Of a stretch of DNA of 64,000 bases, positions 33,991-42,803 are shown one piece after another. This DNA comes from Pseudomonadota bacterium (GTDB lineage: Bacteria; Pseudomonadota; Alphaproteobacteria; Rhodobacterales; Rhodobacteraceae). The stretch spans positions 62,001 through 126,000 of the forward strand of contig CAUJIP010000029.1 of NCBI GenBank assembly GCA_963205235.1. The letters run 5' to 3'. The first letter of the stretch is position 1; each line of letters begins with the position of its first letter. The notes beneath the pieces were generated by a model. That model searched no databases. It was not told where the DNA came from and worked only from the letters and a program-made list of their open reading frames with translations. The translations under genes were made by a program, and so were the position numbers.

Positions 33991-35676
33991 ATGACGAACC
34001 CCCGCCACAACCTGCGTGACATCTACCCGCCCACCGGCCCGGAAAAGACCGCCAAGACCTGGGGCGGCGAGGCCGCGATGCGGATGCTGATGAACAACCT
34101 GCATCCCGATGTGGCCGAAAACCCGCATGAGTTGGTCGTCTACGGTGGCATCGGCCGCGCGGCCCGGACATGGGAGGATTTCGACCGTATCGTTGCGGGG
34201 CTCAAGGATCTTGAGGCCGACGAGACGCTGGTTGTCCAGTCCGGCAAGCCGATTGCGATTGTGAAGACCCACACTGATGCCCCGCGCGTGTTGATCGCGA
34301 ACTCGAACCTTGTCCCCCACTGGGCGACCTGGGCGCATTTCAACGAATTGGACCGCAAGGGTCTGATGATGTACGGCCAGATGACCGCCGGTTCCTGGAT
34401 TTACATTGGAACTCAAGGCATTGTGCAGGGAACTTATGAAACCTTCGCAGAAGCCGGGCGTCAGCATTACGACGGCAACCTCAAGGGCAAATGGATCCTG
34501 ACCGGCGGCCTTGGCGGCATGGGCGGCGCGCAGCCCTTGGCCGCTGTCATGGCCGGGGCCTGCTGCCTTGCGGTCGAGGTTGACGAGACCCGGATCGATT
34601 TTCGTATTCGCACCAGATATTTGGACGCCAAAGCGAAGACTCTGGATGAGGCGCTGGCCTTGATCGAGCAGTGGACCAAGGCGGGCGAGGCGAAATCGGT
34701 CGGCCTCCTCGGCAATGCCGCCGAAATCTTCCCCGAGCTTCTGAAACGGATGAAGGCCGGGACCGCGCGGCCCGATATCGTGACCGACCAGACCAGCGCC
34801 CACGACCCCCTGCACGGCTATTGCCCGGCGGGCTGGTCGGTGGCCGAGTGGCGGGCCAAGCAGGAGACCGACCCGGCGGCGGTGGAAAAGGCCGCCCGCC
34901 ATTCGATGCGGACCCATGTCGAGGCGATGGTGGGCTTCTGGAACGCGGGCGTTCCGACGCTGGACTATGGCAACAACATCCGGCAGGTGGCCAAGGATGA
35001 GGGTTTCGAGAACGCCTTTGCCTTCCCCGGCTTCGTGCCCGCCTATATCCGCCCCCTGTTCTGCAAGGGCATCGGCCCGTTCCGCTGGTGTGCGCTGTCG
35101 GGCGACCCGGAGGATATCCGGAAAACCGACGCGGCGATGAAGAAGCTGTTTCCCGAAAATGCCCACCTGCACCGCTGGCTGGACATGGCGCAGGAACGGA
35201 TCGCGTTTCAGGGCCTGCCGGCGCGGATCTGCTGGATCGGCCTTGGCGACAGGCACCGGGCGGGGCTGATGTTCAACGAGATGGTCGCATCGGGCGAACT
35301 CAAGGCCCCCATCGTCATCGGGCGCGATCACCTCGATTCCGGCTCGGTCGCCTCGCCCAACCGCGAGACCGAGGCGATGAAGGACGGTTCGGACGCGGTT
35401 TCCGACTGGCCGCTTCTGAATGCCCTCGTCAACACCGCCTCGGGCGCGACCTGGGTCTCCCTCCATCATGGCGGCGGTGTCGGCATGGGCTTCTCGCAGC
35501 ACGCGGGCGTCGTGATCCTGGCGGATGGGACGCCGGAGGCGGCGAAGCGGCTGGAGCGGGTTCTTTGGAACGACCCGGCAAGCGGGGTTTGGCGGCATGC
35601 GGATGCTGGCTATGAGACCGCGATCCAATGTGCCAAGGATCACGGGCTGCGGCTGCCGGGGATTCTTGGGAACTGA
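33991..35676 (+). CDS. hutU: Urocanate hydratase
   Basis: The 561-aa NAD+-dependent urocanase converts urocanate to imidazolonepropionate. The NAD-binding run [18 protein letters not shown] is at about 172-189, and the catalytic-region cysteine is in [12 protein letters not shown]. Conserved [10 protein letters not shown] (50-59) and [14 protein letters not shown] are also present. It has the full family length. A terminator follows directly. hutU is the last gene of the hutI-H-U arm. Confidence 0.95.
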   Translation: MTNPRHNLRDIYPPTGPEKTAKTWGGEAAMRMLMNNLHPDVAENPHELVVYGGIGRAARTWEDFDRIVAGLKDLEADETLVVQSGKPIAIVKTHTDAPRVLIANSNLVPHWATWAHFNELDRKGLMMYGQMTAGSWIYIGTQGIVQGTYETFAEAGRQHYDGNLKGKWILTGGLGGMGGAQPLAAVMAGACCLAVEVDETRIDFRIRTRYLDAKAKTLDEALALIEQWTKAGEAKSVGLLGNAAEIFPELLKRMKAGTARPDIVTDQTSAHDPLHGYCPAGWSVAEWRAKQETDPAAVEKAARHSMRTHVEAMVGFWNAGVPTLDYGNNIRQVAKDEGFENAFAFPGFVPAYIRPLFCKGIGPFRWCALSGDPEDIRKTDAAMKKLFPENAHLHRWLDMAQERIAFQGLPARICWIGLGDRHRAGLMFNEMVASGELKAPIVIGRDHLDSGSVASPNRETEAMKDGSDAVSDWPLLNALVNTASGATWVSLHHGGGVGMGFSQHAGVVILADGTPEAAKRLERVLWNDPASGVWRHADAGYETAIQCAKDHGLRLPGILGN

Positions 35677-35679
35677 AGG

Positions 35680-35702
35680 CTGCCCGCGCGTGGGCAGGTT
35701 TT
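35680..35702 (+). terminator. Rho-independent terminator after hutU
   Basis: Stem CTGCCC (35680-35685), loop GCGCGT, GGGCAG (35692-35697), then G and TTTT. It sits immediately after the hutU stop in the right orientation. Confidence 0.75.
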
Positions 35703-35776
35703 CGAACAACATGAAATCAATGGGTTGCGCGCGGGCATTCAGGTTTCGTTAACCCTGCGCCGTAAAGGAGATGACC

Positions 35777-36430
35777 ATGCACTACGCCCCCGGCCTTGAG
35801 GCCTGCCCGCTGCCATACAGCCCGTTCAAGGCCTGCACTGTGCCCCGACCCATCGGCTGGCTGTCCACGATCTCGACCACGGGCGTCGTCAACCTTGCGC
35901 CCTATAGCCAGTGGCAGAACCTGACCTTCGATCCGCCGATGGTGATGTTTGCTGCCAACCAGTATTCCGACGGGCGGCGCAAGCACACTGTGATCAATGC
36001 CGAGGAAACCGGCTGGTTCGTCTGGAACATGTGCACGCTGGCGCTGAAGGACGCGATGAACATTACGGCGATGGAATGGCCGGACGGGGTGGATGAGTTC
36101 GACAAGGCGGGGCTGACCAAGGCCGCCTGCATCGACGCCCCCGGCCCAAGGGTCGCCGAAAGCCCGGCGCATTTCGAATGCCGGTATCTGTCGACCACGC
36201 GGCTGAAGGGGAACTCGGTGCATGGCTGGGTCGATGTGGTCTTTGGCGAAGTCGTTCGCATCCATGTCAAGGATGAGGTACTGACCCCGGAGGGCAAACT
36301 TGACTATGGTGCGATCCAGCCTTTGGCGCGGGTCGGCTATCACGACTACACCAGCTTTTCCGAGACCTTCACCATGCCGATTCCCGGAGCAGGCGGGGCG
36401 GCCTCGGCGGGGTTGGAAGGGAAGGCGTGA
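35777..36430 (+). CDS. Flavin reductase-like (FMN-binding split-barrel) family protein
   Basis: The protein has 217 aa with the DIM6/NTAB flavin reductase pattern: PFKACTVPRPIGWLSTISTTG (16-36), NLAPYSQWQNLTFDPPMVMFA, and HFECRYL in the second half. It probably binds FMN; it could be a reductase partner or a flavin-binding enzyme. The ATG at 35777 has aaaggag 6 nt upstream, while an ATG at 35771 abuts the Shine-Dalgarno. No oxygenase partner is nearby. It ends next to a hairpin shared with the convergent gene. Confidence 0.85.
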   Translation: MHYAPGLEACPLPYSPFKACTVPRPIGWLSTISTTGVVNLAPYSQWQNLTFDPPMVMFAANQYSDGRRKHTVINAEETGWFVWNMCTLALKDAMNITAMEWPDGVDEFDKAGLTKAACIDAPGPRVAESPAHFECRYLSTTRLKGNSVHGWVDVVFGEVVRIHVKDEVLTPEGKLDYGAIQPLARVGYHDYTSFSETFTMPIPGAGGAASAGLEGKA

Positions 36431-36445
36431 GAGGGAGCAGGGAGA

Positions 36446-36463
36446 GTCGGGGTGAACCCCGAC
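36446..36463. terminator. Hairpin between convergent genes
   Basis: GTCGGGG-TGAA-CCCCGAC forms a 7-bp stem with a tetraloop between the flavin-reductase-like gene and the YdeI-like gene. It has no T-run; it may be a simple two-way terminator or a repeat unit of the host. Confidence 0.5.
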
Positions 36464-36472
36464 CTACGAGGG

Positions 36473-37108
36473 TCATCTTTCCGTAGCGCCCTTTCCCGCC
36501 ATGATCTTCCCCCGCCCCTTTTCGATCCGCGACTGGCGCGTGGCCGGGGTCTTGGCATCGTTCAGAAACAACGCCCAGCTTTTCTGCCGACCGGGGGTCA
36601 GGGCGGCGAAGGCCTCGGCCAGGGCCGGGTCGGCGTCCAGAGCCTCGACCATTTCGGGCGGCAGATCGATCTCGCCTGGCTCTTTCGCGGGCAGGGTGCC
36701 TTGTTCGGCATAGCCCATCGCCTCAAACAGATAGGTGCGGATCGTGGGTTCCATCGCGGTTGGCATGGCCGTGTCGGTAAAGCGCAAGCAGTCGGGGTGG
36801 CGGGTGTTCGGGCCTTGCCGTTCCAGCACGCCTTCGGGGTCGGCAAGCAGGGCGGCATTGAAGAAGGTCAGGCGGAAGTCGCCCCGGAACGCGCCAAGGA
36901 TCGCGATTTTGCGCCCCCGGTGCATATAGGTCGGGTGGCCCCATTTGGCCGTTTCGGTCAGGCCCGCATCACGGCAGATGCGTCGGAGGGTCACAAGGCC
37001 CGAGAGCCATGTCCGGGTTGAACAGTCGGGCGTGGCGAACCGGTCGCAGCGGCCGCAGCCCTTGGCGAAGTAGGTCTCCGGGTCGGTGATCATGGCGCGG
37101 TCGGTCAT
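36473..37108 (-). CDS. YdeI/OmpD-associated family protein with DUF1801 domain
   Basis: A soluble protein of 211 aa. The N-terminal half has the DUF1801 fold (LRRICRDAGLTETAKWGHPTY, RLTFFNAALL), and the C-terminal half matches the bacteriocin-protection/OmdA helices (LPPEMVEALDADPALAEAFA, LTPGRQKSWALFLNDAK, TRQSRIEK). The ATG at 37108 has AGGTGA upstream; a GTG at 37117 is possible. The cellular role is unclear. Confidence 0.85.
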   Translation of the reverse strand: MTDRAMITDPETYFAKGCGRCDRFATPDCSTRTWLSGLVTLRRICRDAGLTETAKWGHPTYMHRGRKIAILGAFRGDFRLTFFNAALLADPEGVLERQGPNTRHPDCLRFTDTAMPTAMEPTIRTYLFEAMGYAEQGTLPAKEPGEIDLPPEMVEALDADPALAEAFAALTPGRQKSWALFLNDAKTPATRQSRIEKGRGKIMAGKGATER

Positions 37109-37130
37109 GGCGGTCACCTGTCGGGCTGAG

Positions 37131-37155
37131 GCCCCGGATCGGGTCCGGGGCGGGG
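37131..37155. repeat. GC-rich inverted repeat
   Basis: GCCCCGGA (37131-37138) and TCCGGGGC (37144-37151) form a perfect 8-bp stem, followed by GGGGCTTTTCTT on the + strand. Neighbouring genes are both on the minus strand, so the T-run is on the wrong side for a terminator of the PHP gene. Confidence 0.5.
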
Positions 37156-37161
37156 CTTTTC

Positions 37162-38118
37162 TTACAGAACGCGGGGGTTCTTGCCGTGGTCGCCCAGCCA
37201 GATCGGGTTCGACCAGGCGCGTTTGCCGGCGGCGTCGATCACGGCGGCGCGGACCCAGGGGCTGTTGTTCAACCGGGCCAGCGGCACGGCGCCGGTGGTC
37301 ATCGAATGGCCATGCACCGCCTTGGCCCCGGTGCCCCAGCCGATGGCCATGATCGAGGAGACGGCAGTGCAGGCGACCACGAGATGCCCATCCTCGATGC
37401 GCACATCGCGCAGTTCGGGGCCTTGGGTGGAATAGAAGTCACCCCGTTTCAGCGCTTCCAGCAGTGCCTCGGGCTCGTTCGCCTCGGACTTGACCATGAC
37501 CCAGCCGCCGAAATGGTCGGGCTCGGAGAAATGCGCGTCGTCCGTCGCGACCATGGTCAGCTTGTGGCCTTCGGTCAGAAGCTGGTCGGCGGTCATGAAG
37601 CCGTCGGGCCGGTCGCAGCCGGTGGCGCAGCCGTGGTTGTAGATTTCGACCGCGTGGACGATGGGCGCAAGGCTGCGGGCGTCGTCGATGGTCAGGCTGG
37701 ACCATTGCGGATGGGCAATTGCGACAAAAGCCCCGGCGGCGACGGCGCGGGCAGCGATTTCGGGCGCGCTTTCCTGATCCTTGACCGGCACGAAGCTGGG
37801 CGTGTTGGACGGCGCGAAATCTTTGGGCAGGCCGACGGCAAGGATGTGCCAAAGCTCGCCATTCTCCATCGCGCCGGAATGGAGTTCGGCGCCAAGGATG
37901 GTGGTGAAGCTGTTGGTGCGATGGGGCAGCGTGTCGCTGATCGGGTAGCCATAGGTGCCGACGAAATGGTCGGTGAGCGCGAGGAAATCATAGCCCTCGG
38001 CCCGATAGCGGCGGCAGACCTCCTCGGGCGACAGGACGCCGTCGGAATTGGTGGAATGGGTGTGCAGGTTGCCGCGCCAGAAGCGACCGGGGGCGGTAAA
38101 GGCGGAAAGACGGGTCAT
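37162..38118 (-). CDS. PHP-domain metallohydrolase (CehA/McbA-like)
   Basis: The protein has 318 aa. The PHP metal motifs are NLHTHST (about 17-23), FLALTDH (45-51), a conserved AELHSG, IAHPQW, and DDAHF. CehA/McbA members hydrolyse carbaryl-type esters, and others act on phosphoesters; the substrate here cannot be assigned. It lies divergently from an ArsR-family regulator with about 187 bp between starts, which hints at control by that regulator. Confidence 0.85.
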   Translation of the reverse strand: MTRLSAFTAPGRFWRGNLHTHSTNSDGVLSPEEVCRRYRAEGYDFLALTDHFVGTYGYPISDTLPHRTNSFTTILGAELHSGAMENGELWHILAVGLPKDFAPSNTPSFVPVKDQESAPEIAARAVAAGAFVAIAHPQWSSLTIDDARSLAPIVHAVEIYNHGCATGCDRPDGFMTADQLLTEGHKLTMVATDDAHFSEPDHFGGWVMVKSEANEPEALLEALKRGDFYSTQGPELRDVRIEDGHLVVACTAVSSIMAIGWGTGAKAVHGHSMTTGAVPLARLNNSPWVRAAVIDAAGKRAWSNPIWLGDHGKNPRVL

Positions 38119-38305
38119 CAGGGTTATCCTTCATTCGGGCGAATGCTGGCTGACCGTCCGACGCTTCCAACACAGCGGCAGCGCGGTCAGGCAGGGGCTT
38201 TCGGCGGAACCTTGCCCCGGTCCTTGGGCAAGAACAAGTGGGGGGTCGATTGGCATTTGAATTCGTGCTATTCCTTTTCAATCGCAAGTTGCATGGAGTA
38301 GTGTG

Positions 38306-38662
38306 ATGTCCTTTGACCGCCTTGACCAAGAAACCTCGAATGCCGTTCGAGTGGGCGACGATAGCCCGCTTGCCCAGCTGCCGCGGGAAGAGCTTGACAG
38401 CCTGGCCGCCGTCTTCAAGGCGCTGGGGCATGACGGGCGACTGATGATCCTGTGCCAGTTGGCAGGCGGCGAAAAGACGGTGACCGAGCTTGAGGTGCTG
38501 CTGGGTCAGCGGCAGGCGGCGGTCAGCCAGCAACTGGCGCGGCTGCGGCTGGAAGGCATGGTCACGACCCGGCGCGAGGGCAAGGCGATCCACTATTCGC
38601 TGGCCAGCGGGAAGGTGCAGGCGATCCTGCGGCTGTTGCCCGAGCTTGGCAAAGCCGCCTGA
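38306..38662 (+). CDS. ArsR/SmtB-family transcriptional regulator
   Basis: A small dimeric winged-helix repressor of 118 aa with VFKALGHDGRLMILCQLAGG (about 36-55), recognition helix QRQAAVSQQLARLRLEGMV and the beta-wing TTRREGKAIHYSL. It has one cysteine (in MILCQL) and no clear CVC metal site, so a thiol- or ligand-sensing role is as likely as metal sensing. The ATG at 38306 has GGAG 7 nt upstream; a GTG at 38303 is adjacent. Confidence 0.87.
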   Translation: MSFDRLDQETSNAVRVGDDSPLAQLPREELDSLAAVFKALGHDGRLMILCQLAGGEKTVTELEVLLGQRQAAVSQQLARLRLEGMVTTRREGKAIHYSLASGKVQAILRLLPELGKAA

Positions 38663-38665
38663 GGC

Positions 38666-39388
38666 TTAGCCACGCCCGATAAAGGGCATGTCACGCGCCA
38701 TCAGGGTGACGAAGGGCGTGTTCACGTCCAATGGCAGGCTGGCCATGTGCAGCACCATCTGCGCGACATGGGCCACATCCATCACCGGTTCGACGCGGGT
38801 CTGACCATCGGCCTGGGGCACGCCTTTGGTGAAGGCTGCGGCCATTTCGGTCAGGGCATTGCCGATGTCGATCTGCGCGCAGGCGATGTTGAAGGCGCGG
38901 CCATCCAGGCCAAGCGTGCGGGTAAGGCCGGTGACGGCGTGTTTCGACATCGTATAGGGGGCGGAACCCGGTCGCGGAACATGGGCGGAGATCGAGCCGT
39001 TGTTGATGATCCGCCCACCTTTTGGCGATTGGCGGCGCATCAGGCCAAAGGCGGCGCGGGCGCACAGGAACATGCCGGTGATGTTGGTGCGGTTCAGGTC
39101 CAGCCAGTCCTGCACCGGAATCTCGTCGATGGGTGCGGCCTTGGCGGCGATGCCTGCGTTGTTGAACAGGACGTCCAGCCGGGGAAGCGTCGCAAAAGCC
39201 GCCTCGACCCCGGCGGGATCGCCGACATCGCAGACAAGGATCCGCGCCGGGCGGCCTTGGGCGGTTTCCTCCAGCGTTTCGCGGCGGCGACCAAGCAGGG
39301 CGACCTCCCACCCGGCATCAAGGAAGGCGCGGGCGGTGGCGCGGCCAATGCCGGCCCCTGCCCCGGTGATCAGGATGGAACGGGTCAT
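38666..39388 (-). CDS. SDR-family NAD(P)-dependent oxidoreductase
   Basis: A classical short-chain dehydrogenase of 240 aa with TGAGAGIG (8-15), NNAG (76-79), the catalytic Ser in NNGSISAHV (Ser132/134), and Tyr145/Lys149 in YTMSK. It overlaps the glycosyltransferase stop by 4 bp and is last in the FkbM-GT-SDR operon, which suggests a role in modification of a polysaccharide or other glycoconjugate; this is inferred from context. Confidence 0.87.
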   Translation of the reverse strand: MTRSILITGAGAGIGRATARAFLDAGWEVALLGRRRETLEETAQGRPARILVCDVGDPAGVEAAFATLPRLDVLFNNAGIAAKAAPIDEIPVQDWLDLNRTNITGMFLCARAAFGLMRRQSPKGGRIINNGSISAHVPRPGSAPYTMSKHAVTGLTRTLGLDGRAFNIACAQIDIGNALTEMAAAFTKGVPQADGQTRVEPVMDVAHVAQMVLHMASLPLDVNTPFVTLMARDMPFIGRG

Positions 39389-41082
39389 GGATCCTCGGTC
39401 AGGAAGTGGTATTTCAGCAGCCAAAGGGCGGCGCGGGCGACAACGGGGCGCGGCAGGCGCATTTTGCCGGCCACTTCGTCGACGCTGGCCCCGGCGTCCC
39501 CTGCCCCGGCAAAGAAGGCGAGGATCGCTTGCAGGCGGGCGGGATCTTCGATCATCCGGCGGCTGGCGGCATAGCGGCGAAGGGCGAAGGTCTGGGCCAC
39601 ATCGGGGCGCACGCCAATCGCGACGGCCCGCAAATGGCGGCGCGGGGTCGGGGCGGGGTCAGAGGGATAGGCCGAAAACATCAGGTCGGGGGCTGGGGCG
39701 GTTGGCAGGCGCGCGCCGTCCAGCTTGGCGACCTGGGGTCCACCCTTGCTGCGGGCATGGGCCAGCATCGCGGCCTGTTCAGCCCAAAGCGCCTGCATCT
39801 GGGGAATGACGACGCGCCAGTCATAAAGCGCGTTGGCCCGTACCTGTGCGGCGGCCCCCATCCGGGCGCGGAGCGCGGGGTCAAGCGCCAGCCGTTCAAA
39901 CGCTGCGGTCAGGGCTGTGACATTGATCCGGGTCAGGGCGGACATCTGGCCAAGGTATTGCAGGTAGGTATCCGTCCCGCCCTGATAGCGCAGGCTGATA
40001 TGGGTCGCCTCGCCCGCGCGGGCCATTTCGGTGGGGACCCGGATGCCGACATCCGGGGTGACGGTGTCCTTCATCCCGTCCCAGTCCGAGACGATGACCG
40101 GCAGGCCAGCCGCCATCGCCTCGATCGGGGCAAGGCCAAAGGTTTCCTGCAGGTTGTCGATCGGGAAGGTGAAAATGTCGCTGGCGGAAAGCGTGGCCTT
40201 GCGTTCGCCTGCGTCGCCGCCGTCAAGGTGGTGATAGGAAACCGAGGGCATCAGGCGGCGCGCGCCTTCGGCAAAGCCTTCGGGCCAGGTGTCATCGCGG
40301 AACTGGCCACAGAAGATCAGGTGAAAGCGCCCACCCTTTGCGGCCAAGGCCGGGGTGGCGGCTTCCAGCGCGATGAACAGCGGGAAGGGATCGAATTTCT
40401 CGTCCGGGGTCAGGCGCGCGATGGTTGAGATCACCACATCCTTGTCGCCGATCCCAAGCCGGTTCCGAAGCGCCACACGCGCGGCAGGATCAGGACGATG
40501 ATCAGCGCAATGGACGCCCAGCGGAATCACCGGCAGCAAGGGGCGGGTCGGCAGGACCGCACCGGGAAAGCGCTGCGCCAGATGCTCTTCCGCCAGTTCC
40601 ATCAGGCTGCGCATCGAGGATTGGACGGCAGCCGAGGTGCAGATGATCGCATCCCACGGCATTTGCGGGGCTGACCGGATATCAAAGACCGCGTCCATTA
40701 CGGAACGGGTTGCGGTGGTATGCGTGATCCCCGAAATCGCCCAAGCCGCCCCGCCATGCGGCGCACGGCGCCAGCATTCACTGGCATTCAGCGGCGAGGG
40801 GTAGAAGACGATATCCAAAGGGGCCATCTGCTGCGGAACGTGCAAGGGCACGGCGCGCAGTGGTTTGGTGACGCCCGCTTCCAGCGCCATGGCGGCAAAG
40901 GTGGCATGATCCTTCGACGCATGGGCCAGGCTGACAAATTCGCTGACATCACCATGCTGAAAGAACCCGCGCAGGAAGCTTTCACCGGCGACTCGGCGGC
41001 CATTGATCCCCTTGGAGCCGGGATCAAAGCCATCGGCGGCAAACCAGATCGCGGCATTGGTCTTGGGCGGGGTCGTGGTCAT
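39385..41082 (-). CDS. Group 1-type glycosyltransferase with extra C-terminal domain
   Basis: The protein has 565 aa. A GT-B fold is suggested by the nucleotide-sugar site ETFGLAPIEAMAAGLPVIVSDWDG (E-x7-E), VISTIARLTPDEKFDPFP and FTFPIDNLQ. The last 70 residues or so (RRYAASRRMIEDPARLQAIL ... DEVAGKMRLPRPVVARAALW) look like a winged helix, unusual for the family. The ATG at 41082 overlaps the FkbM stop by 4 bp. Donor and acceptor are unknown. Confidence 0.82.
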   Translation of the reverse strand: MTTTPPKTNAAIWFAADGFDPGSKGINGRRVAGESFLRGFFQHGDVSEFVSLAHASKDHATFAAMALEAGVTKPLRAVPLHVPQQMAPLDIVFYPSPLNASECWRRAPHGGAAWAISGITHTTATRSVMDAVFDIRSAPQMPWDAIICTSAAVQSSMRSLMELAEEHLAQRFPGAVLPTRPLLPVIPLGVHCADHRPDPAARVALRNRLGIGDKDVVISTIARLTPDEKFDPFPLFIALEAATPALAAKGGRFHLIFCGQFRDDTWPEGFAEGARRLMPSVSYHHLDGGDAGERKATLSASDIFTFPIDNLQETFGLAPIEAMAAGLPVIVSDWDGMKDTVTPDVGIRVPTEMARAGEATHISLRYQGGTDTYLQYLGQMSALTRINVTALTAAFERLALDPALRARMGAAAQVRANALYDWRVVIPQMQALWAEQAAMLAHARSKGGPQVAKLDGARLPTAPAPDLMFSAYPSDPAPTPRRHLRAVAIGVRPDVAQTFALRRYAASRRMIEDPARLQAILAFFAGAGDAGASVDEVAGKMRLPRPVVARAALWLLKYHFLTEDP

Positions 41083-41885
41083 TCGTGGTGTTCCATCCAA
41101 AGCCAGGGCGTGGGCGAGGCGCGCCATTCCCAAAGCAGAAGCAATCGGTCAAGGTCGGAAAGGGTTGCGGCCCAGTCGGGCAGAAGATCGGCGCGCAAGT
41201 CTCGGTCGATCCGCGTGATCCGGTGGCTGGCGGAAAAGCGGTCGGTCAGGGTCGCCAGAAGGCCGGGACGCATGCCTTCGTGGATTTCGACCAGAATGTC
41301 GGCCTTGGTCAGGGCGGGGGCAAGGGCTGGGTCAAGAAGTTGAGCCTCGGCCCCCTCGATATCGCACAGGATGAAGGTCGGGGCTGACTGGCACAGGGCG
41401 AAATCGGCATGGGTCACTTCCGGGCCGATCAGGACACGGTCGGCAACGCCATTCGATGCGGCCATTTCAGCGCACAGATTACGCGCAATCGGGCTCATGT
41501 CGCGGGCATGGACCGTGCTTTCCGGCATCCGACGGGCAAGGCCAACGGCATAATAGCCCTCGGCACAGCCGATATCGAGGATCTGGGGATAGGCGCGGGC
41601 AATGACGGTTTCGATCACCGGATGCAGGCTTGCCTCATAGGCGCCAAGCATCCGCGGCGCGCGCCCGCCTTCCGAGGCCTGTGCCGCATAGGCCATGCCC
41701 GCAAAGGGGCCAGCGGCGACCTTGTTGCCTGCCTTCACGGCCTGGGTATTGGCCAGCACCGCCGAGCGCCATTTGGCAAGGGTCCTGAGTTGCGCCTCAA
41801 GCCGCGCGGGCGTGACCGGTTCTGCCTGCAGGCGGGCCAGCGCTGTGTCGACGGCTTTGGTCAAGGCGGTGGGCTTTGCGGTCAT
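41079..41885 (-). CDS. FkbM-family methyltransferase
   Basis: A SAM-dependent methyltransferase of about 268 aa with the SAM motif ILDIGCAEGYYAVGLAR (near 95-111) and the FkbM-type ILCDIEGAEAQLL. Members methylate sugars and lipid-linked glycans. The ATG at 41885 has GGAAG upstream; in-frame ATGs at 41912 and 41933 are alternatives without clear ribosome-binding sites. It is the first gene of the FkbM-GT-SDR operon, so it probably tailors the same glycan. Confidence 0.82.
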   Translation of the reverse strand: MTAKPTALTKAVDTALARLQAEPVTPARLEAQLRTLAKWRSAVLANTQAVKAGNKVAAGPFAGMAYAAQASEGGRAPRMLGAYEASLHPVIETVIARAYPQILDIGCAEGYYAVGLARRMPESTVHARDMSPIARNLCAEMAASNGVADRVLIGPEVTHADFALCQSAPTFILCDIEGAEAQLLDPALAPALTKADILVEIHEGMRPGLLATLTDRFSASHRITRIDRDLRADLLPDWAATLSDLDRLLLLWEWRASPTPWLWMEHHE

Positions 41886-41963
41886 CACTTCCGGTCCAGG
41901 CTGACCAGACATGGGTAAGGGCTTGGACCGCATCCGTAAAGCCGGATCAGGCCGCGTGCTGGA

Positions 41964-42803
41964 TCAGACTGCGCGTTGGTTCAGGAGACGGCGCTGGATC
42001 AGGATGCGGCGCAGGAAGGCCAGCAGGAACAGGCCGGTCAGGATCAAGATGATCGTCGGGCCGGGGGCGCTGTTGAGATGAAAGCTGGCCCAGACCCCTG
42101 CCAGCATGGCGACAAGGCAGACCAGCGTGGCAGTGATCAGCATGGCCCCGAAGCTGCGGGTCAGAAGAAAGGCGATGGCTCCCGGCGCGATCAGCAGGCC
42201 GATGGCCAAGACCAGGCCGACCGAGGACAGGGTGGCGACGATGGTCAGGGCAAGGATGGTAAGAAGGCCATAATGCAAAAGCCGCGTCGGCAGGCCCGAC
42301 ACCTGCGCCTGAGCGGGGTCGAAGGCGTGCAGCATCAGGTCGCGCCATTTCAGCATCAGGATAAGGGTGACCGGCAGCGAAATGGCAGCGGCGGTGATCA
42401 GATCGCCCTGCCCCACCCCCAGCATGTTGCCAAACAGGATGTGGTCAAGGTGGACGTCGGTCGGAAAGGCGGTGTGCAGCACGATCCCCAGCGCGAACAT
42501 GGCGGAAAAGACCACACCCATCACGGTGTCGCGTTTCAGGCGGCTGTTGTCGGCCAGATAGCCGGTCAACAGCGAAGACCCGAGGCCCGCGATGAATGCC
42601 CCAAGAAGAAGCGGCAATCCCGCCATATGCGCCAGCACGATGCCGGGAAGGACGGCATGGCTGACTGCGTCACCCATCAGGGCCCAGCCCTTCAGGACCA
42701 GAAAGCAGGACAAGAGCGCGCAAGGCGGGGCCACGATCAGGGTGATCAGAAAGGCGTTCTGCATGAACGGGAACTGGAAGGGTTGGATCAGCGCCTCGAT
42801 CAT
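41964..42803 (-). CDS. sitD: Manganese/iron ABC transporter permease
   Basis: An integral membrane protein of 279 aa in the ABC-3 permease family, with about eight helices. VLKGWALMGDAVSHAVLPGIVLAHM (about 37-61) and LSSVGLVLAIGLLIAPGAIAFLL are typical. It overlaps the first permease gene by 4 bp. The sit genes run A-B-C-D on the minus strand, and D is last. It is assigned to Mn/Fe rather than Zn by the operon's Mur/Fur-type promoter box. Confidence 0.92.
   Translation of the reverse strand: MIEALIQPFQFPFMQNAFLITLIVAPPCALLSCFLVLKGWALMGDAVSHAVLPGIVLAHMAGLPLLLGAFIAGLGSSLLTGYLADNSRLKRDTVMGVVFSAMFALGIVLHTAFPTDVHLDHILFGNMLGVGQGDLITAAAISLPVTLILMLKWRDLMLHAFDPAQAQVSGLPTRLLHYGLLTILALTIVATLSSVGLVLAIGLLIAPGAIAFLLTRSFGAMLITATLVCLVAMLAGVWASFHLNSAPGPTIILILTGLFLLAFLRRILIQRRLLNQRAV

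Noticed and set aside
33631-35712. 693-codon antisense frame across hutU
   Set aside because: hutU is full length and clear; the antisense frame is a composition effect.
37131-37165. Terminator for the PHP hydrolase gene
   Set aside because: The T-run is on the + strand while both neighbouring genes are on the minus strand, so the direction does not fit.
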